Assembly: GCF_018860625.1 (NCBI RefSeq)
Contig: NZ_JAHKQB010000017.1
Location: 124,001-188,000, forward strand
Length of the DNA stretch: 64,000 nt
Direction: 5' to 3'
From: Paracoccus sp. C2R09
GTDB taxonomy: Bacteria > Pseudomonadota > Alphaproteobacteria > Rhodobacterales > Rhodobacteraceae
The notes under the pieces were generated by a model. That model ran no database searches. It was not told where the DNA came from and saw only the letters and a list, made by a program, of their open reading frames with translations. Both the position numbers and the translations under genes were made by a program. Shown here piece after piece: positions 55,167 through 63,746 of the stretch (within the stretch, counting starts at the first letter, position 1; each line of letters opens with the position of its first letter).

Positions 55167-55997
55167 TCAGCAGGGTTTCGGCCAGCCGTCGATGATCTCG
55201 ATCGCCTCGTCGGCGGTCTCGACATAGCGGATCAGGTCCAGATCGTCCTCGGAGATGGTGCCCGCCCTGGCCAGCGCCTTCCAGTTGATGATCTCTTCCC
55301 AGAACTCCTTGCCGAACAGCAGGATGGGCACGCGGGCCATGCGCTTGGTCTGGACCAGGGTCAGCGTCTCGAACAGCTCGTCCATGGTGCCGAAGCCGCC
55401 CGGGAAGACCGTGACCGCACGGGCGCGCATCAGGAAATGCATCTTCCGGATCGCGAAGTAGTGGAAGTTGAAGCACAGATCGGGCGTGACGTATCTGTTC
55501 GGGGCCTGCTCGTGTGGCAGCACGATCCCCAGGCCGATGGACTGGCCGCCGGCCTCGTCCGCGCCCATGTTCCCGGCCTCCATCACTCCGGGACCGCCGC
55601 CCGTGCAGACGACGTATTCCCGCCCGTAATTGTCCAGGCTGCGCTCGGTCATCTTGCGGGCGAAGACGCGGGCCTCCTCGTAATATTTCGACAGCGCGCC
55701 CAGGGTGGGGGTGCGGGCCTGATCCGCGGCGTCGGGGGCGGGGATGCGTGCGCCCCCGAAGATCACCACGGTGGATTCGATGCCGCGTTCGTCCAGGATC
55801 ATCTGCGGTTTCAGCAGCTCCAGCTGCAGGCGCACGGGGCGCAGCTCTTCGCGCAGCAGGAAATCCTCGTCGGTGAAGGCCAGCCGGTAGGCGGGGGCGC
55901 GGGTCTGTGCGGTCTGCGGCGTGCGTCTGGCGCGGACCGCATCCTCGTCGCTATGGGTGAAGCTGTGCGCGCGTTCTTCTTCGGCCATGTCGTTCAT
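55167..55997 (-). CDS. LOG family (TIGR00730) Rossmann-fold protein
   Basis: The 276-residue protein has the two LOG signatures: CTGGGPGVMEAGNMGADEAG and FPGGFGTMDELFETL. Related enzymes remove ribose-5-phosphate from nucleotide monophosphates, including cytokinin ribotides and AMP/other purine nucleotides (PpnN-like). Its N-terminal 70 residues (RAHSFTHSDEDAVRARRTPQ) look disordered and are longer than in minimal LOG proteins. ATG at 55997 follows GAGGCAGAG. Annotation as lysine decarboxylase in older databases is wrong for this family. Confidence 0.88.
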   Translation of the reverse strand: MNDMAEEERAHSFTHSDEDAVRARRTPQTAQTRAPAYRLAFTDEDFLLREELRPVRLQLELLKPQMILDERGIESTVVIFGGARIPAPDAADQARTPTLGALSKYYEEARVFARKMTERSLDNYGREYVVCTGGGPGVMEAGNMGADEAGGQSIGLGIVLPHEQAPNRYVTPDLCFNFHYFAIRKMHFLMRARAVTVFPGGFGTMDELFETLTLVQTKRMARVPILLFGKEFWEEIINWKALARAGTISEDDLDLIRYVETADEAIEIIDGWPKPC

Positions 55998-56106
55998 CTC
56001 TGCCTCGGTTCTTTTTGGCGCGTGCCCTGCGCATTGCGCGGGCCATGCGTGACCCTTATAGCCCAGTGGTGACAGTTTCCGTCCCAACCGACAAGAGAGA
56101 GCCGCG

Positions 56107-56928
56107 ATGACCGAAGCCTTGGAAAACGCCATCGAAGCCGCGTGGGAAGCCCGCGCCGAGATCACCAGCGCCACCACCGGAGAGGTCCGCGAGGCCGTGG
56201 CCGAGACCCTTTCGCAGCTGGATGACGGCAGCCTGCGCGTGGCCGAGAAGCGCGGCGCCGACTGGCATGTGAACCAGTGGGCCAAGAAGGCGGTGCTGCT
56301 GTCCTTCCGCCTGAACGACATGGAAGAGATGTCGGGCGGTCCGCAGGGCAGCAACTGGTGGGACAAGGTCCCGTCGAAATTCGCGGGTTGGGGCGACAAC
56401 CAGTGGAAGGCGGCCGGCTTCCGCGCGGTTCCGGGCGCCATCGTGCGTCGCAGCGCCTTCATCGGCAAGGGTGCCGTGCTGATGCCGTCCTTCGTCAACC
56501 TGGGCGCCCATGTGGGCGAGGGAACGATGGTCGATACCTGGGCCACGGTCGGCAGCTGTGCGCAGATCGGCCGGGATGTCCACCTGTCGGGCGGCGTGGG
56601 CATCGGCGGCGTGCTGGAGCCGCTGCAGGCCGGCCCCACCATCATCGAGGATGGCTGCTTCATCGGGGCGCGCTCGGAGGTCGTCGAAGGCGTGATCGTC
56701 CGCGAAGGCGCGGTGCTGGGCATGGGCGTCTATATCGGCCAGTCCACCAAGATCGTCGACCGCGAGACGGGCGAGGTCATGTATGGCGAGGTCCCCGCGG
56801 GATCGGTCGTCGTTTCGGGCTCGATGCCCTCGAAGAACGGCGTGCACCTGTATTGCGCGGTGATCGTCAAGCGCGTCGATGCGAAGACGCGGTCCAAGAC
56901 CTCGGTCAACGAGCTGCTGCGCGACTGA
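56107..56928 (+). CDS. dapD: Tetrahydrodipicolinate N-succinyltransferase
   Basis: DapD transfers a succinyl group from succinyl-CoA to tetrahydrodipicolinate in the lysine/diaminopimelate pathway. The 273-residue protein has the helical N-terminal domain followed by a left-handed beta helix of hexapeptides ([20 protein letters not shown], then [17 protein letters not shown]). It ends with the [10 protein letters not shown] tail typical of the family. GAGAGAGCCGCG precedes the start. No other dap gene is present here; dapE often follows dapD but does not in this window. Confidence 0.97.
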   Translation: MTEALENAIEAAWEARAEITSATTGEVREAVAETLSQLDDGSLRVAEKRGADWHVNQWAKKAVLLSFRLNDMEEMSGGPQGSNWWDKVPSKFAGWGDNQWKAAGFRAVPGAIVRRSAFIGKGAVLMPSFVNLGAHVGEGTMVDTWATVGSCAQIGRDVHLSGGVGIGGVLEPLQAGPTIIEDGCFIGARSEVVEGVIVREGAVLGMGVYIGQSTKIVDRETGEVMYGEVPAGSVVVSGSMPSKNGVHLYCAVIVKRVDAKTRSKTSVNELLRD

Positions 56929-56989
56929 CATCGCGCCGAACCGTCGGCCCGTCCCATGCGTTGCACGGGCTGACGGAATGCGAGGGGCG

Positions 56990-57568
56990 ATGGACCGGCA
57001 GGACGGTATCGAGGATCTGATCGAACGGGTCGGACAGGCAGCCACGGGCGAGAAGACGAGCCTGCGCGAGGTGGTCGAGGCCCTGGGCCAGCGATCCCTG
57101 TCTGCATATCTGCTGGTGCCCTCGCTGGCGGTCCTGTCGCCCTTGTCGGGCGTGCCCCTCTTTTCGACCGTCTGCGGGGTCGCGATTTTCCTGATATCCG
57201 CGCAGATGCTGATGCGGCGCGATCACCTGTGGTTGCCCGACATGCTGATGCGCCGCAAGGTGCCCTCGAAGCGCCTCGAGGCGGCGGTGCGATGGATGCG
57301 CGGCCCGGCACGGTTTCTCGATCGGATCACTGCGCGCAGGCTGGAGTTCCTGGTACGCAGGCCCTTTGTCTGGGTGACGCAGGCGGTCTGCCTGATCGGC
57401 GGGTTGGTGATGCCGGTGCTGGAGCTGGTGCCCTTCACATCGTCGATCCTGGGCGGCATGGTCAGCCTGCTGGCGCTTGGGATGCTGGCGCGGGACGGGC
57501 TGTTCGCGATTCTGGGTTTCCTGATGATCGGCGGTCTTTATTCCGGGCTGACGACGCTTCTGCACTGA
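56990..57568 (+). CDS. exoD: ExoD family membrane protein
   Basis: The 192-residue protein is of the ExoD family, with a conserved N-terminal SLREVVEALGQRSLSAYLLV and hydrophobic segments such as SPLSGVPLFSTVCGVAIFLI. It has about four membrane helices. In Sinorhizobium exoD mutants are altered in exopolysaccharide and alkaline tolerance; the mechanism is unknown. The start may instead be the ATG at 56978 (four codons longer), as neither has an ideal ribosome site. It is distant from the glycan block at 20-27 kb. Confidence 0.83.
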   Translation: MDRQDGIEDLIERVGQAATGEKTSLREVVEALGQRSLSAYLLVPSLAVLSPLSGVPLFSTVCGVAIFLISAQMLMRRDHLWLPDMLMRRKVPSKRLEAAVRWMRGPARFLDRITARRLEFLVRRPFVWVTQAVCLIGGLVMPVLELVPFTSSILGGMVSLLALGMLARDGLFAILGFLMIGGLYSGLTTLLH

Positions 57569-57600
57569 ACCGGAACCGGCGGGGCAGGGTGCGCGCGGAC

Positions 57601-57651
57601 CGGCCATCGAGGCCGGACCGCGCGCCGCCGCGGCGTCGGCCTCGATGGCCG
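57601..57651. repeat. Large inverted repeat between exoD and the crotonase gene
   Basis: CGGCCATCGAGGCCG (57601-57615) and CGGCCTCGATGGCCG (57637-57651) are perfect reverse complements, 15 bases each, separated by 21 GC-rich bases. Each arm is also nearly palindromic. It occupies half of the 104-base gap between converging genes and can act as a terminator for both, or be a REP-like element. Confidence 0.8.
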
Positions 57652-57672
57652 ACACCGTGGCGTGCCCCTCCC

Positions 57673-58473
57673 TCAGCCCTCGGGGCGGACCTTGGCGGCG
57701 GTGCCACCGGCGAAGGCCGCCAGCCGCTCGCGCGCCGCGTCCTGCGTGTTCACCACCCCCGCGACGACCGCCTCGGCATAGGCCGCGTCCAGCGCGCTCA
57801 TGTTCTGCATATGGCTGATGGCCGAGCAGATCGCGAAGTTCGACAGGGCTGGGTTCTGTGCTGCCCGTTCCGCCAGCTCCCGGGCCTTGGCCTCGGGGTC
57901 CTGCACCAGATACTGGCACAGGCCGACCGCGGCCGCCTCTTCGCCTGCATAGAGCCTGCCTGTCAGCATCATGTCGATCATCCGCGCCTTGCCGATCAGG
58001 TCGGCGACGCGGATCGTCGCGCCGCCGCCGGTGAACAGGCCGCGCTGTCCCTCGGGCAGGCCGAAATAGCAATCCGGCCCCGCGACGCGGATATGGGCCG
58101 CCGATGCCAGTTCCAGCCCGCCGCCGACGACCGCACCCTTCAGGGCCGCGATGATCGGGACGCCGCCATATTCCATCTTGTTGAACGCCTCGTGCCACCG
58201 CATGCAGACGCGCATGAAATCCGCGGCCGACCGTTCCTCGCGGTGATGTTCCACCAGATCCAGCCCCGCGCAGAAATGCGGCCCCTCGGCGCGCAGGATC
58301 GCGGCGCGGATGCCTTCGTGGGGCAGGGCCGCGAAGATGTCGATCAGTTCCTCGATGGTGGCGATGTCCAGCGCATTGCGCTTGGCCGGACGGTTCAGCG
58401 TCACCGTGGCGATGCCCGCGCTGTCCACCTCCAGCGCGATGTTGCGCAGTTCCAGATCCGCAAGCTTGCGCAT
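57673..58473 (-). CDS. Enoyl-CoA hydratase/isomerase family protein (crotonase)
   Basis: A 266-residue crotonase. The oxyanion-hole segments are PHFCAGLDL and [20 protein letters not shown]. One of the usual catalytic glutamates is present in the [14 protein letters not shown] block. The family covers hydratases, isomerases, thioesterases and decarboxylases acting on acyl-CoA; the exact substrate cannot be set. GGAGGAACGGG precedes the ATG. It is followed on the opposite side by an AEC carrier and may share a transcript with that gene. Confidence 0.87.
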   Translation of the reverse strand: MRKLADLELRNIALEVDSAGIATVTLNRPAKRNALDIATIEELIDIFAALPHEGIRAAILRAEGPHFCAGLDLVEHHREERSAADFMRVCMRWHEAFNKMEYGGVPIIAALKGAVVGGGLELASAAHIRVAGPDCYFGLPEGQRGLFTGGGATIRVADLIGKARMIDMMLTGRLYAGEEAAAVGLCQYLVQDPEAKARELAERAAQNPALSNFAICSAISHMQNMSALDAAYAEAVVAGVVNTQDAARERLAAFAGGTAAKVRPEG

Positions 58474-58504
58474 CCCGTTCCTCCTCTTCCCTCGTCCCGA
58501 AGGC

Positions 58505-59428
58505 TTAGCCGCCGATCAGGGTCATGACCAGCGGGATGGTCGCGATGCTGATCGCGGTCGAGATCAGGATCGCGGCCGATGTGCGCTGTTCGGCCAGCCC
58601 GAAATGCTGCGCCAGGATATAGACGTTGCCTGCCACCGGCAGGGCGGCCGCCGCGACCATGACCCCCGCCGCGAAGGGATCGACCCCGAAGGCCCGCGCC
58701 GCGATCCAGACCGCCAGCGGGTGCAGGACCAGCTTGGCCGCGCCCAGCCAGCCCGACACCGCGACCCGCCCCAGCCGCAGTCCTGCAAGGCTGGCGCCGA
58801 TGGCGAACAAGGCGCCCGGCGTGGCGGCGGCACCCAGGATCGACAGGAATTCGTCCAGCGGGCGCGGCATGGGCAGTTCCGCCCCCGCCCAAGCCAGCCC
58901 CGCGGCCATGGACAGGATCATCGGGTTCGATGCGATCCCGCGCAGGATGGGGCGCAGGGTGCGCGGCCTGACGCCCCCGCTGCGTGCGGCATGGACGATC
59001 AGCGTGATCAGCGTGGCAAAGACGATGGTGTCGATGATCAGGACCATGAGCACCGGACCCACGGCATCCGGGCCCAGCAGGACGACCAGCATTGGCACGC
59101 CCAGAAAGCCGGTATTCCCGATCATGCAGCATTGGGCCTCCATCGCGGCCTCGGGGACGGACAGGCCGCGCCACCGGCCGGCGGCCATGGCGACGGCCCA
59201 GACCGCCAGCGATCCGGTCAGATAGGCCATGACGAAGCGCCCGTCGAAGATCGCGCCCAGATCCAGCCCCGCGGCAAAGCGGAACAGCATCGCCGACAGC
59301 GCGAACCAGAAGACGAAGCGGGTCAGCCATGCCGCGCCCTCGGGCGGGAAGAACCGGATGCGCGATGACAGCCAGCCAAGGCCTATCAGCCCGAAGAAGG
59401 GCAGCGTCTTCAGAAAGACCTCGAACAT
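58505..59428 (-). CDS. AEC (auxin efflux carrier) family transporter
   Basis: The 307-residue membrane protein has about ten helices in the two-repeat AEC arrangement, with [20 protein letters not shown] as the unwound central motif and [20 protein letters not shown] near the C-terminus. Bacterial AEC members move malonate, malate or other small organic acids. The 31-base gap to the crotonase gene suggests co-expression, pointing to an organic acid or acyl substrate. No auxin link is implied. Confidence 0.87.
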   Translation of the reverse strand: MFEVFLKTLPFFGLIGLGWLSSRIRFFPPEGAAWLTRFVFWFALSAMLFRFAAGLDLGAIFDGRFVMAYLTGSLAVWAVAMAAGRWRGLSVPEAAMEAQCCMIGNTGFLGVPMLVVLLGPDAVGPVLMVLIIDTIVFATLITLIVHAARSGGVRPRTLRPILRGIASNPMILSMAAGLAWAGAELPMPRPLDEFLSILGAAATPGALFAIGASLAGLRLGRVAVSGWLGAAKLVLHPLAVWIAARAFGVDPFAAGVMVAAAALPVAGNVYILAQHFGLAEQRTSAAILISTAISIATIPLVMTLIGG

Positions 59429-59452
59429 GGGACCCCCCGGTCGGGCCGGGGG

Positions 59453-60433
59453 TCAGCCCTGTCCGATCAGCACCCCCACCGCCAGCACCAGACCACCGCC
59501 CAGCACCACTTGCAAGGTCGCCCGCCAGAAGGGGGTGGCCATCCAGCGGCTCTGGATCCAGGCGATGGCCCACAGCTCGATCGCGACGAACAGGATCGCG
59601 ATGGTCGTGGCCAGCGTGAAATCCGGGATCAGGTAGGGCAGCGCATGGCCGAGGCCCCCCACCATGGTCATCACCCCCGACGCGATGCCGCGCTTGATCG
59701 GCGATCCGCGCCCCGAGATGACGCCGTCGTCGGAGGCGGCCTCGGTGAAGCCCATGCTGATCCCCGCACCGATGCTGGCGGCCAGCCCCACGAGGAAGGT
59801 CGTCCACGGGTCCTGCGTCGCGAAGGCGGTGGCAAAGATCGGCGCCAAGGTCGAGACGCTGCCATCCATCAGCCCCGCAAGCCCCGGCTGGATCCAGGTC
59901 AGGACGAAGTCGCGATGGGCGACGGCATCCTCCTCGGCGCGGGCATCGGGGGTCAGGTGGGCTTCGGACAGCTCGCCCGCGCGGTCCTCGTGGCCGCGTT
60001 CGGCGGCGGCCAGGTCGCCCAGCAGCTTGCGCGTGCCGGCATCCTGGCAGCGCTGCGCCGCATGGGCATAGAATTCGGCCGCATCGCGTTCCATGCCCGC
60101 CGCCTCGGCGCGGATCGCGTCCAGCGACAGGTTTTGCATCATCCATGCGGGCCTGCGCGACAGGTAGCCCGCGACATGTTCGCGCCGGATCACCGGGATC
60201 GCGTCGCCGAAGCGGTCGGTGAAGCGGTCGATCAGCAGGCGGCGATGCCCGTCCTCCTCGGCGGCCATGCCTTCGAACACGGCGGCGGTCGCGGGGAAAT
60301 CGTCGCGCAGCTCGACCGCCCAGTTGCGATAGATGCGGGCGTCGTCCTCTTCCGACGCGATGGCAAGCGCCAGGATTTCTCGTTCCGACAAGTCGGACAG
60401 GCGTTTGCGGCTGGACAGGAAGGGCAGGGTCAT
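59453..60433 (-). CDS. mbfA: Membrane-bound ferritin-like iron exporter MbfA
   Basis: The 326-residue protein fuses an N-terminal ferritin-like (erythrin) domain with a C-terminal VIT1/CCC1-type membrane domain. The first part shows the diiron ligands in LAIASEEDDARIYRNWA, MAAEEDGHRRLL and LAAAERGHEDR. The second has about five helices, with GLMDGSVSTLAPIFATAFAT and SMGFTEAASDDG. MbfA exports ferrous iron and protects against iron and peroxide stress in Bradyrhizobium and Agrobacterium, usually under Irr control. No Irr box was recognised. Its start overlaps the previous stop (ATGA). Confidence 0.92.
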   Translation of the reverse strand: MTLPFLSSRKRLSDLSEREILALAIASEEDDARIYRNWAVELRDDFPATAAVFEGMAAEEDGHRRLLIDRFTDRFGDAIPVIRREHVAGYLSRRPAWMMQNLSLDAIRAEAAGMERDAAEFYAHAAQRCQDAGTRKLLGDLAAAERGHEDRAGELSEAHLTPDARAEEDAVAHRDFVLTWIQPGLAGLMDGSVSTLAPIFATAFATQDPWTTFLVGLAASIGAGISMGFTEAASDDGVISGRGSPIKRGIASGVMTMVGGLGHALPYLIPDFTLATTIAILFVAIELWAIAWIQSRWMATPFWRATLQVVLGGGLVLAVGVLIGQG

Positions 60434-61176
60434 GGCGCGGCCTTGGCAGGGTTGCGGACCGACCTTGCGACGGTGAACTCGGTCACGCCGCTGGGCAGGT
60501 CCCGTTGCGCGATCATGGCATGACCGGCCTCGTGGCAGAAATGCGGCAGATCGACCAAGGCCATGCGGTCGGTCGTGCGGATGCGGATCATCGCGCCGGG
60601 ATCGGCGGCCTCCAGCGCCTTGCGCAGACGCAGCACCGGCAGGGGGCACAGCAGATCGCGCGCATCCAGCGGCGGTGTCAGCTGCGCCAGCGCCCAGGCG
60701 CGGGCCTGCGCCGGTTCGATGCGTCGGGCCAGATCGCCCGCGAATTCCGTGAAGGCATCGGCCTGCTGGCGCGGCACATACAGGATGACGGGCAGGTCGC
60801 GATCCATCGCATCCGCGATCAGGGCCACGAAGCCGCGGCCCGCGACCTCTTGCCGGGCAAATTTCGGCACGATCACCAGTTCCGCGCCCGCAAGCCCCGG
60901 CAGGGCCATTCCCGCCGCCTGTTCCAGCGCGCCCGCATCCAGCCGGCACCCCTGCGCCCCCGGCCCCAGCGATTGCGAGATGCGGAATCGCGGCGCCTCG
61001 ATGCCCAGGGCCTCGACCTCCATGTCGCAGGGACGATCCGGCCCAAGGTCGTGGTTGTGCTGGATCGCGCCGCCCAGGGACGCGCCCATGCGCTGCAATT
61101 CGCGCGCCAGATCGACCAACAGCCGGTCGGCCGCGCCGGGTGCGTCTTCGGCGGCAGAGGTGAACCAGGCCAGCAT
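60430..61176 (-). CDS. DUF2478-TusA fusion protein
   Basis: The 248-residue protein joins two domains. Residues about 1-150 match DUF2478, a small NTPase-like family seen in molybdate and nitrogenase loci (RPCDMEVEALG, RISQSLGPGAQGCRLDAGAL, LVIVPKFARQEVAGRGF). Residues about 168-240 are a TusA/SirA domain with the sulfur-carrying Cys177 in LDARDLLCPLPVLRLRKAL. TusA proteins carry persulfide sulfur to tRNA thiolation, molybdenum cofactor or Fe-S assembly. I chose the ATG at 61176 (GGGGGAT upstream) over 61191. It overlaps mbfA by ATGA. Confidence 0.85.
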   Translation of the reverse strand: MLAWFTSAAEDAPGAADRLLVDLARELQRMGASLGGAIQHNHDLGPDRPCDMEVEALGIEAPRFRISQSLGPGAQGCRLDAGALEQAAGMALPGLAGAELVIVPKFARQEVAGRGFVALIADAMDRDLPVILYVPRQQADAFTEFAGDLARRIEPAQARAWALAQLTPPLDARDLLCPLPVLRLRKALEAADPGAMIRIRTTDRMALVDLPHFCHEAGHAMIAQRDLPSGVTEFTVARSVRNPAKAAP

Positions 61177-61301
61177 TCGATCATCCCCCATGATGCAGCG
61201 GCCCCAAGCATTATCCGATCATGGCGCGCTTGGCGACATTGCGCGACGGCATGTGACGGGACGGCTTTTCGTCGCCGTTCCGCGCGCGTATGACTTGCGC
61301 C

Positions 61302-61754
61302 ATGAGCATCGATAACGACGTGATCGCCCGCATCCGGGCCCTGTGTGACGGCGAGACCGACGAGGTCGCGCTGATGGCAACCATCGCCTGCGAATTGCAC
61401 CAGTCCGACGACCGGTTCGACTGGACCGGCTTCTACCGCGTGACGGGGCCGGAACTGCTGAAGATCGGCCCCTATCAGGGCGGTCACGGCTGCCTGGTGA
61501 TTCCCTTCGCCCGCGGCGTCTGCGGCGCGGCCGCGCGGGAAAGGCGGACCCAGATCGTGGCCGATGTCGAGGAATTCCCCGGCCATATCGCCTGTTCCAG
61601 CAGCACGCGGTCGGAAATCGTCCTGCCGGTGATCGGGCGCGACGACCGCCTGATCGGCGTGCTGGACATCGACAGCGACAGGCCCGATGCCTTCGACCAG
61701 ACCGACGCCGATCGTCTGGAAGCCATCCTGGCCGAGGTCTTCGGCGACCTCTGA
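61302..61754 (+). CDS. msrC: Free methionine-R-sulfoxide reductase (GAF domain)
   Basis: A 150-residue single GAF domain with the catalytic cysteines Cys64, Cys74 and Cys98, spaced as Cys84, Cys94 and Cys118 in the E. coli enzyme. Surrounding sequence (IGPYQGGHGCLVIPF, RGVCGAAARE, EFPGHIACSS) is diagnostic, though Ser replaces the Asp usually following the last Cys. It reduces free methionine R-sulfoxide, using thioredoxin. Divergent from the TusA fusion and mbfA genes, so all three could answer to oxidative or iron stress. Confidence 0.93.
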   Translation: MSIDNDVIARIRALCDGETDEVALMATIACELHQSDDRFDWTGFYRVTGPELLKIGPYQGGHGCLVIPFARGVCGAAARERRTQIVADVEEFPGHIACSSSTRSEIVLPVIGRDDRLIGVLDIDSDRPDAFDQTDADRLEAILAEVFGDL

Positions 61755-61775
61755 TTCCCCGATGCGGAGCGTGAC

Positions 61776-62402
61776 ATGATCTGGGACACCATCGCCAACA
61801 TCCCCGCCAGCCAGATGCTGCCCTTCATCCTGGGCGGGCTGGTGCTGAACTTCGCCCCCGGGCAGGACGTGTTCTTCGCCAGCGCCTGCGGCATCCAGGG
61901 CGGCCCGCGTGCGGGCGCCTGGGCGGGCTTCGGCGTGGGCTTGGGCGTGCTGATGCACGTGACGCTGGCGACGGTGGGCCTGGGCGCGGTCGTGGCCGCC
62001 CACCCCGAGGCGCTGCGCGCGATCAAGTATGCGGGCGCGGCCTATCTTCTGTGGCTGGCCTGGAAAAGCTGGCACGCAGGAGAGATCGACCCGAGCGCGC
62101 GCGGCAGCGTGCGCGTCTGGAACATCATCCGCCGCGGGTTCCTGTCCAACGCGCTGAACCCCAAGCCGGTGCTGTTCATGCTGGCCTTCCTGCCGCAGTT
62201 CACCAATGTCGCCTGGGGCCCGATCTGGCAGCAGATCCTGGGGCTGGGCCTGATCTTCGCCTTTACCGGCACGCTGGTCACCATCGGCTATGGCGTGGTC
62301 GGCGGGGTTGCGGGGCAGGTCATCGGCAAGCGGCTTGGCCTCGTGAACCGGATCGCTGCGGTGATGTTTGCGGGGCTGGCCATCCGGCTGGTGGCCAAGT
62401 AA
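61776..62402 (+). CDS. LysE/RhtB family exporter
   Basis: A 208-residue inner-membrane protein with five to six helices. LysE landmarks are PFILGGLVLNFAPGQDVFFA at the N-terminus, ALRAIKYAGAAYLLWLAWKS, and RRGFLSNALNPKPVLFMLAF. Such carriers export amino acids or related metabolites such as homoserine or threonine. GGAG lies before the ATG. It follows msrC by 21 bases and precedes the pseudouridine synthase by ten, so they likely form one transcript. Confidence 0.9.
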   Translation: MIWDTIANIPASQMLPFILGGLVLNFAPGQDVFFASACGIQGGPRAGAWAGFGVGLGVLMHVTLATVGLGAVVAAHPEALRAIKYAGAAYLLWLAWKSWHAGEIDPSARGSVRVWNIIRRGFLSNALNPKPVLFMLAFLPQFTNVAWGPIWQQILGLGLIFAFTGTLVTIGYGVVGGVAGQVIGKRLGLVNRIAAVMFAGLAIRLVAK

Positions 62403-62412
62403 CCCCCACGGC

Positions 62413-63063
62413 ATGAGCGATTTCGTCTATGATCCGCCCCCCGGCGCCCCGCGCGTGATCCATGCCGATCACGAGGTGCTGGTGGTCGAGAAACCCTCGG
62501 GGCTGCTGTCGGTGCCGGGCCGGGGCGAGGATCGGGCCGATTGCCTGATCGCCCGCCTGCGAGAGGCATTCCCGACCGTGCTGCTGGTCCATCGGCTGGA
62601 CCTGGATACCTCAGGGGTGATGGTCTTCGGCCTGACGCCCCATGCGCAGCGCCACCTGTCCAAGCAGTTCGAGGAACGCCGCACCAAGAAGGTTTATGTC
62701 GCGCGTCTGCATGGGCGGCTGGAGCCGCGCACGGGCCGTGTCGATCTGCCGCTGATCGTGGATTGGCCGAACAGGCCGCGCCAGAAGGTCGATCACGACG
62801 AAGGCCGCCCCGCCCAGACCGACTGGCGCGTGGTGCGCGCGGATGATGCGGAAACGCGGGTCCGGCTGATGCCCGTCACGGGTCGCAGCCACCAGCTGCG
62901 CGTCCACATGGCGGAAACGGGGCACGCGATCCTGGGCGATCCGCTCTATGCCACAGGCGAGGCACGTGACCATCCGCGCCTGATGCTGCATGCCGAGAGT
63001 CTGCGCTTCGCCCATCCCGATGGCGGCGTGCAGCAGGGCTTCACCTCTCCCGCGCCGTTCTAG
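62413..63063 (+). CDS. rluA: RluA-family pseudouridine synthase
   Basis: The 216-residue enzyme has the catalytic Asp in LVHRLDLDTSGVMVFG and other family blocks: VVEKPSGLLSVPGRG, KVYVARLHGRLEP, and the C-terminal VTGRSHQLRVHMAE and ILGDPLYA. No S4 RNA-binding domain is present, which fits RluA (23S rRNA U746 and tRNA U32) rather than RluC/RluD. Exact target is inferred. Its TAG stop overlaps the next, convergent stop in CTAG at 63060-63063. Confidence 0.86.
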   Translation: MSDFVYDPPPGAPRVIHADHEVLVVEKPSGLLSVPGRGEDRADCLIARLREAFPTVLLVHRLDLDTSGVMVFGLTPHAQRHLSKQFEERRTKKVYVARLHGRLEPRTGRVDLPLIVDWPNRPRQKVDHDEGRPAQTDWRVVRADDAETRVRLMPVTGRSHQLRVHMAETGHAILGDPLYATGEARDHPRLMLHAESLRFAHPDGGVQQGFTSPAPF

Positions 63064-63746
63064 CGGCGCAGCCTGCGCGCGGCCCATCGCGCGACCCACG
63101 GAAAGACTGCCAGCAGCGCCACGATGGCGATGATGCGCGGGCCCACGATGTCGCGCACGCGCTCGATCTCGGCGATCTGGGTGCCTGCGCCGACAAGGAT
63201 GGCGGTATTCGGCAGCACGCCCAAGGCGGTGACGGCGGCATAGCCGCGCATCGTCATGCGCGACAGGCCCGACAGCAGGTTCAGCACGAAGAAGGGCAGC
63301 CCCGGCGTCAGCCGCAGGCTGAGCAGCGCCAGAAGACCGTTTTCGGCCACGCGGGCATCCAGCCTGTCGGCCCGGCTGCCCATGACCCGCCGGACGGGAC
63401 CGTTCAGCCAGTAGCGGCCCGACAGGAAGGTCAGGATCGCGGCCATCATCGTGCCGGCAAGAACCAGCACCAGGGCCAGCCAGAATCCGAAGACCGCGCC
63501 GCCGATCAACGACATGGGCACGATCACGGGGATGGGCAGCGATGCCCCCAGCCCGATGATCAGGACGAATGACAGAAGGGACAGCGTGGGGTTCGCATCG
63601 CGCCAGATCTCGGCGCGGATCAGCAGGGTGCGAAGTTCGTCCAGATCGGCCTGAAGCGCCGACAGAGACGGCCAGAGAAGCGGCGCCCCGGCGATGACGA
63701 CCGCGACGGCCGCCAGCACCAGAACGCCCTTGAAGGCTGGGTTCAC
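63060..63746 (-). CDS. TVP38/TMEM64 family membrane protein
   Basis: The 228-residue protein has about five hydrophobic segments. Family landmarks are VIIGLGASLPIPVIVPMSLI-like sequence near residue 60, GGAVFGFWLALVLVLAGTMM, and SLRLTPGLPFFVLNLLSGLS. The relatives are DedA-type proteins now linked to lipid scrambling or flipping. I took GTG at 63746, whose GTGA overlaps the upstream stop; a TTG seven codons earlier is possible. Converges on the pseudouridine synthase gene. Confidence 0.85.
   Translation of the reverse strand: MNPAFKGVLVLAAVAVVIAGAPLLWPSLSALQADLDELRTLLIRAEIWRDANPTLSLLSFVLIIGLGASLPIPVIVPMSLIGGAVFGFWLALVLVLAGTMMAAILTFLSGRYWLNGPVRRVMGSRADRLDARVAENGLLALLSLRLTPGLPFFVLNLLSGLSRMTMRGYAAVTALGVLPNTAILVGAGTQIAEIERVRDIVGPRIIAIVALLAVFPWVARWAARRLRR

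Noticed and set aside
55167..55997. Lysine decarboxylase annotation for the LOG-family gene
   Set aside because: The PGGFGTMDE motif belongs to nucleotide phosphoribohydrolases; no PLP-binding features are present.
56978..56992. Longer exoD start at 56978
   Set aside because: Kept only as an alternative; neither start has an ideal ribosome site, and the shorter one fits the family alignment at least as well.
61192..61301. Irr or IscR-type iron box for mbfA
   Set aside because: I looked for an AT-rich inverted repeat expected from MbfA in other alphaproteobacteria and found none in this gap.
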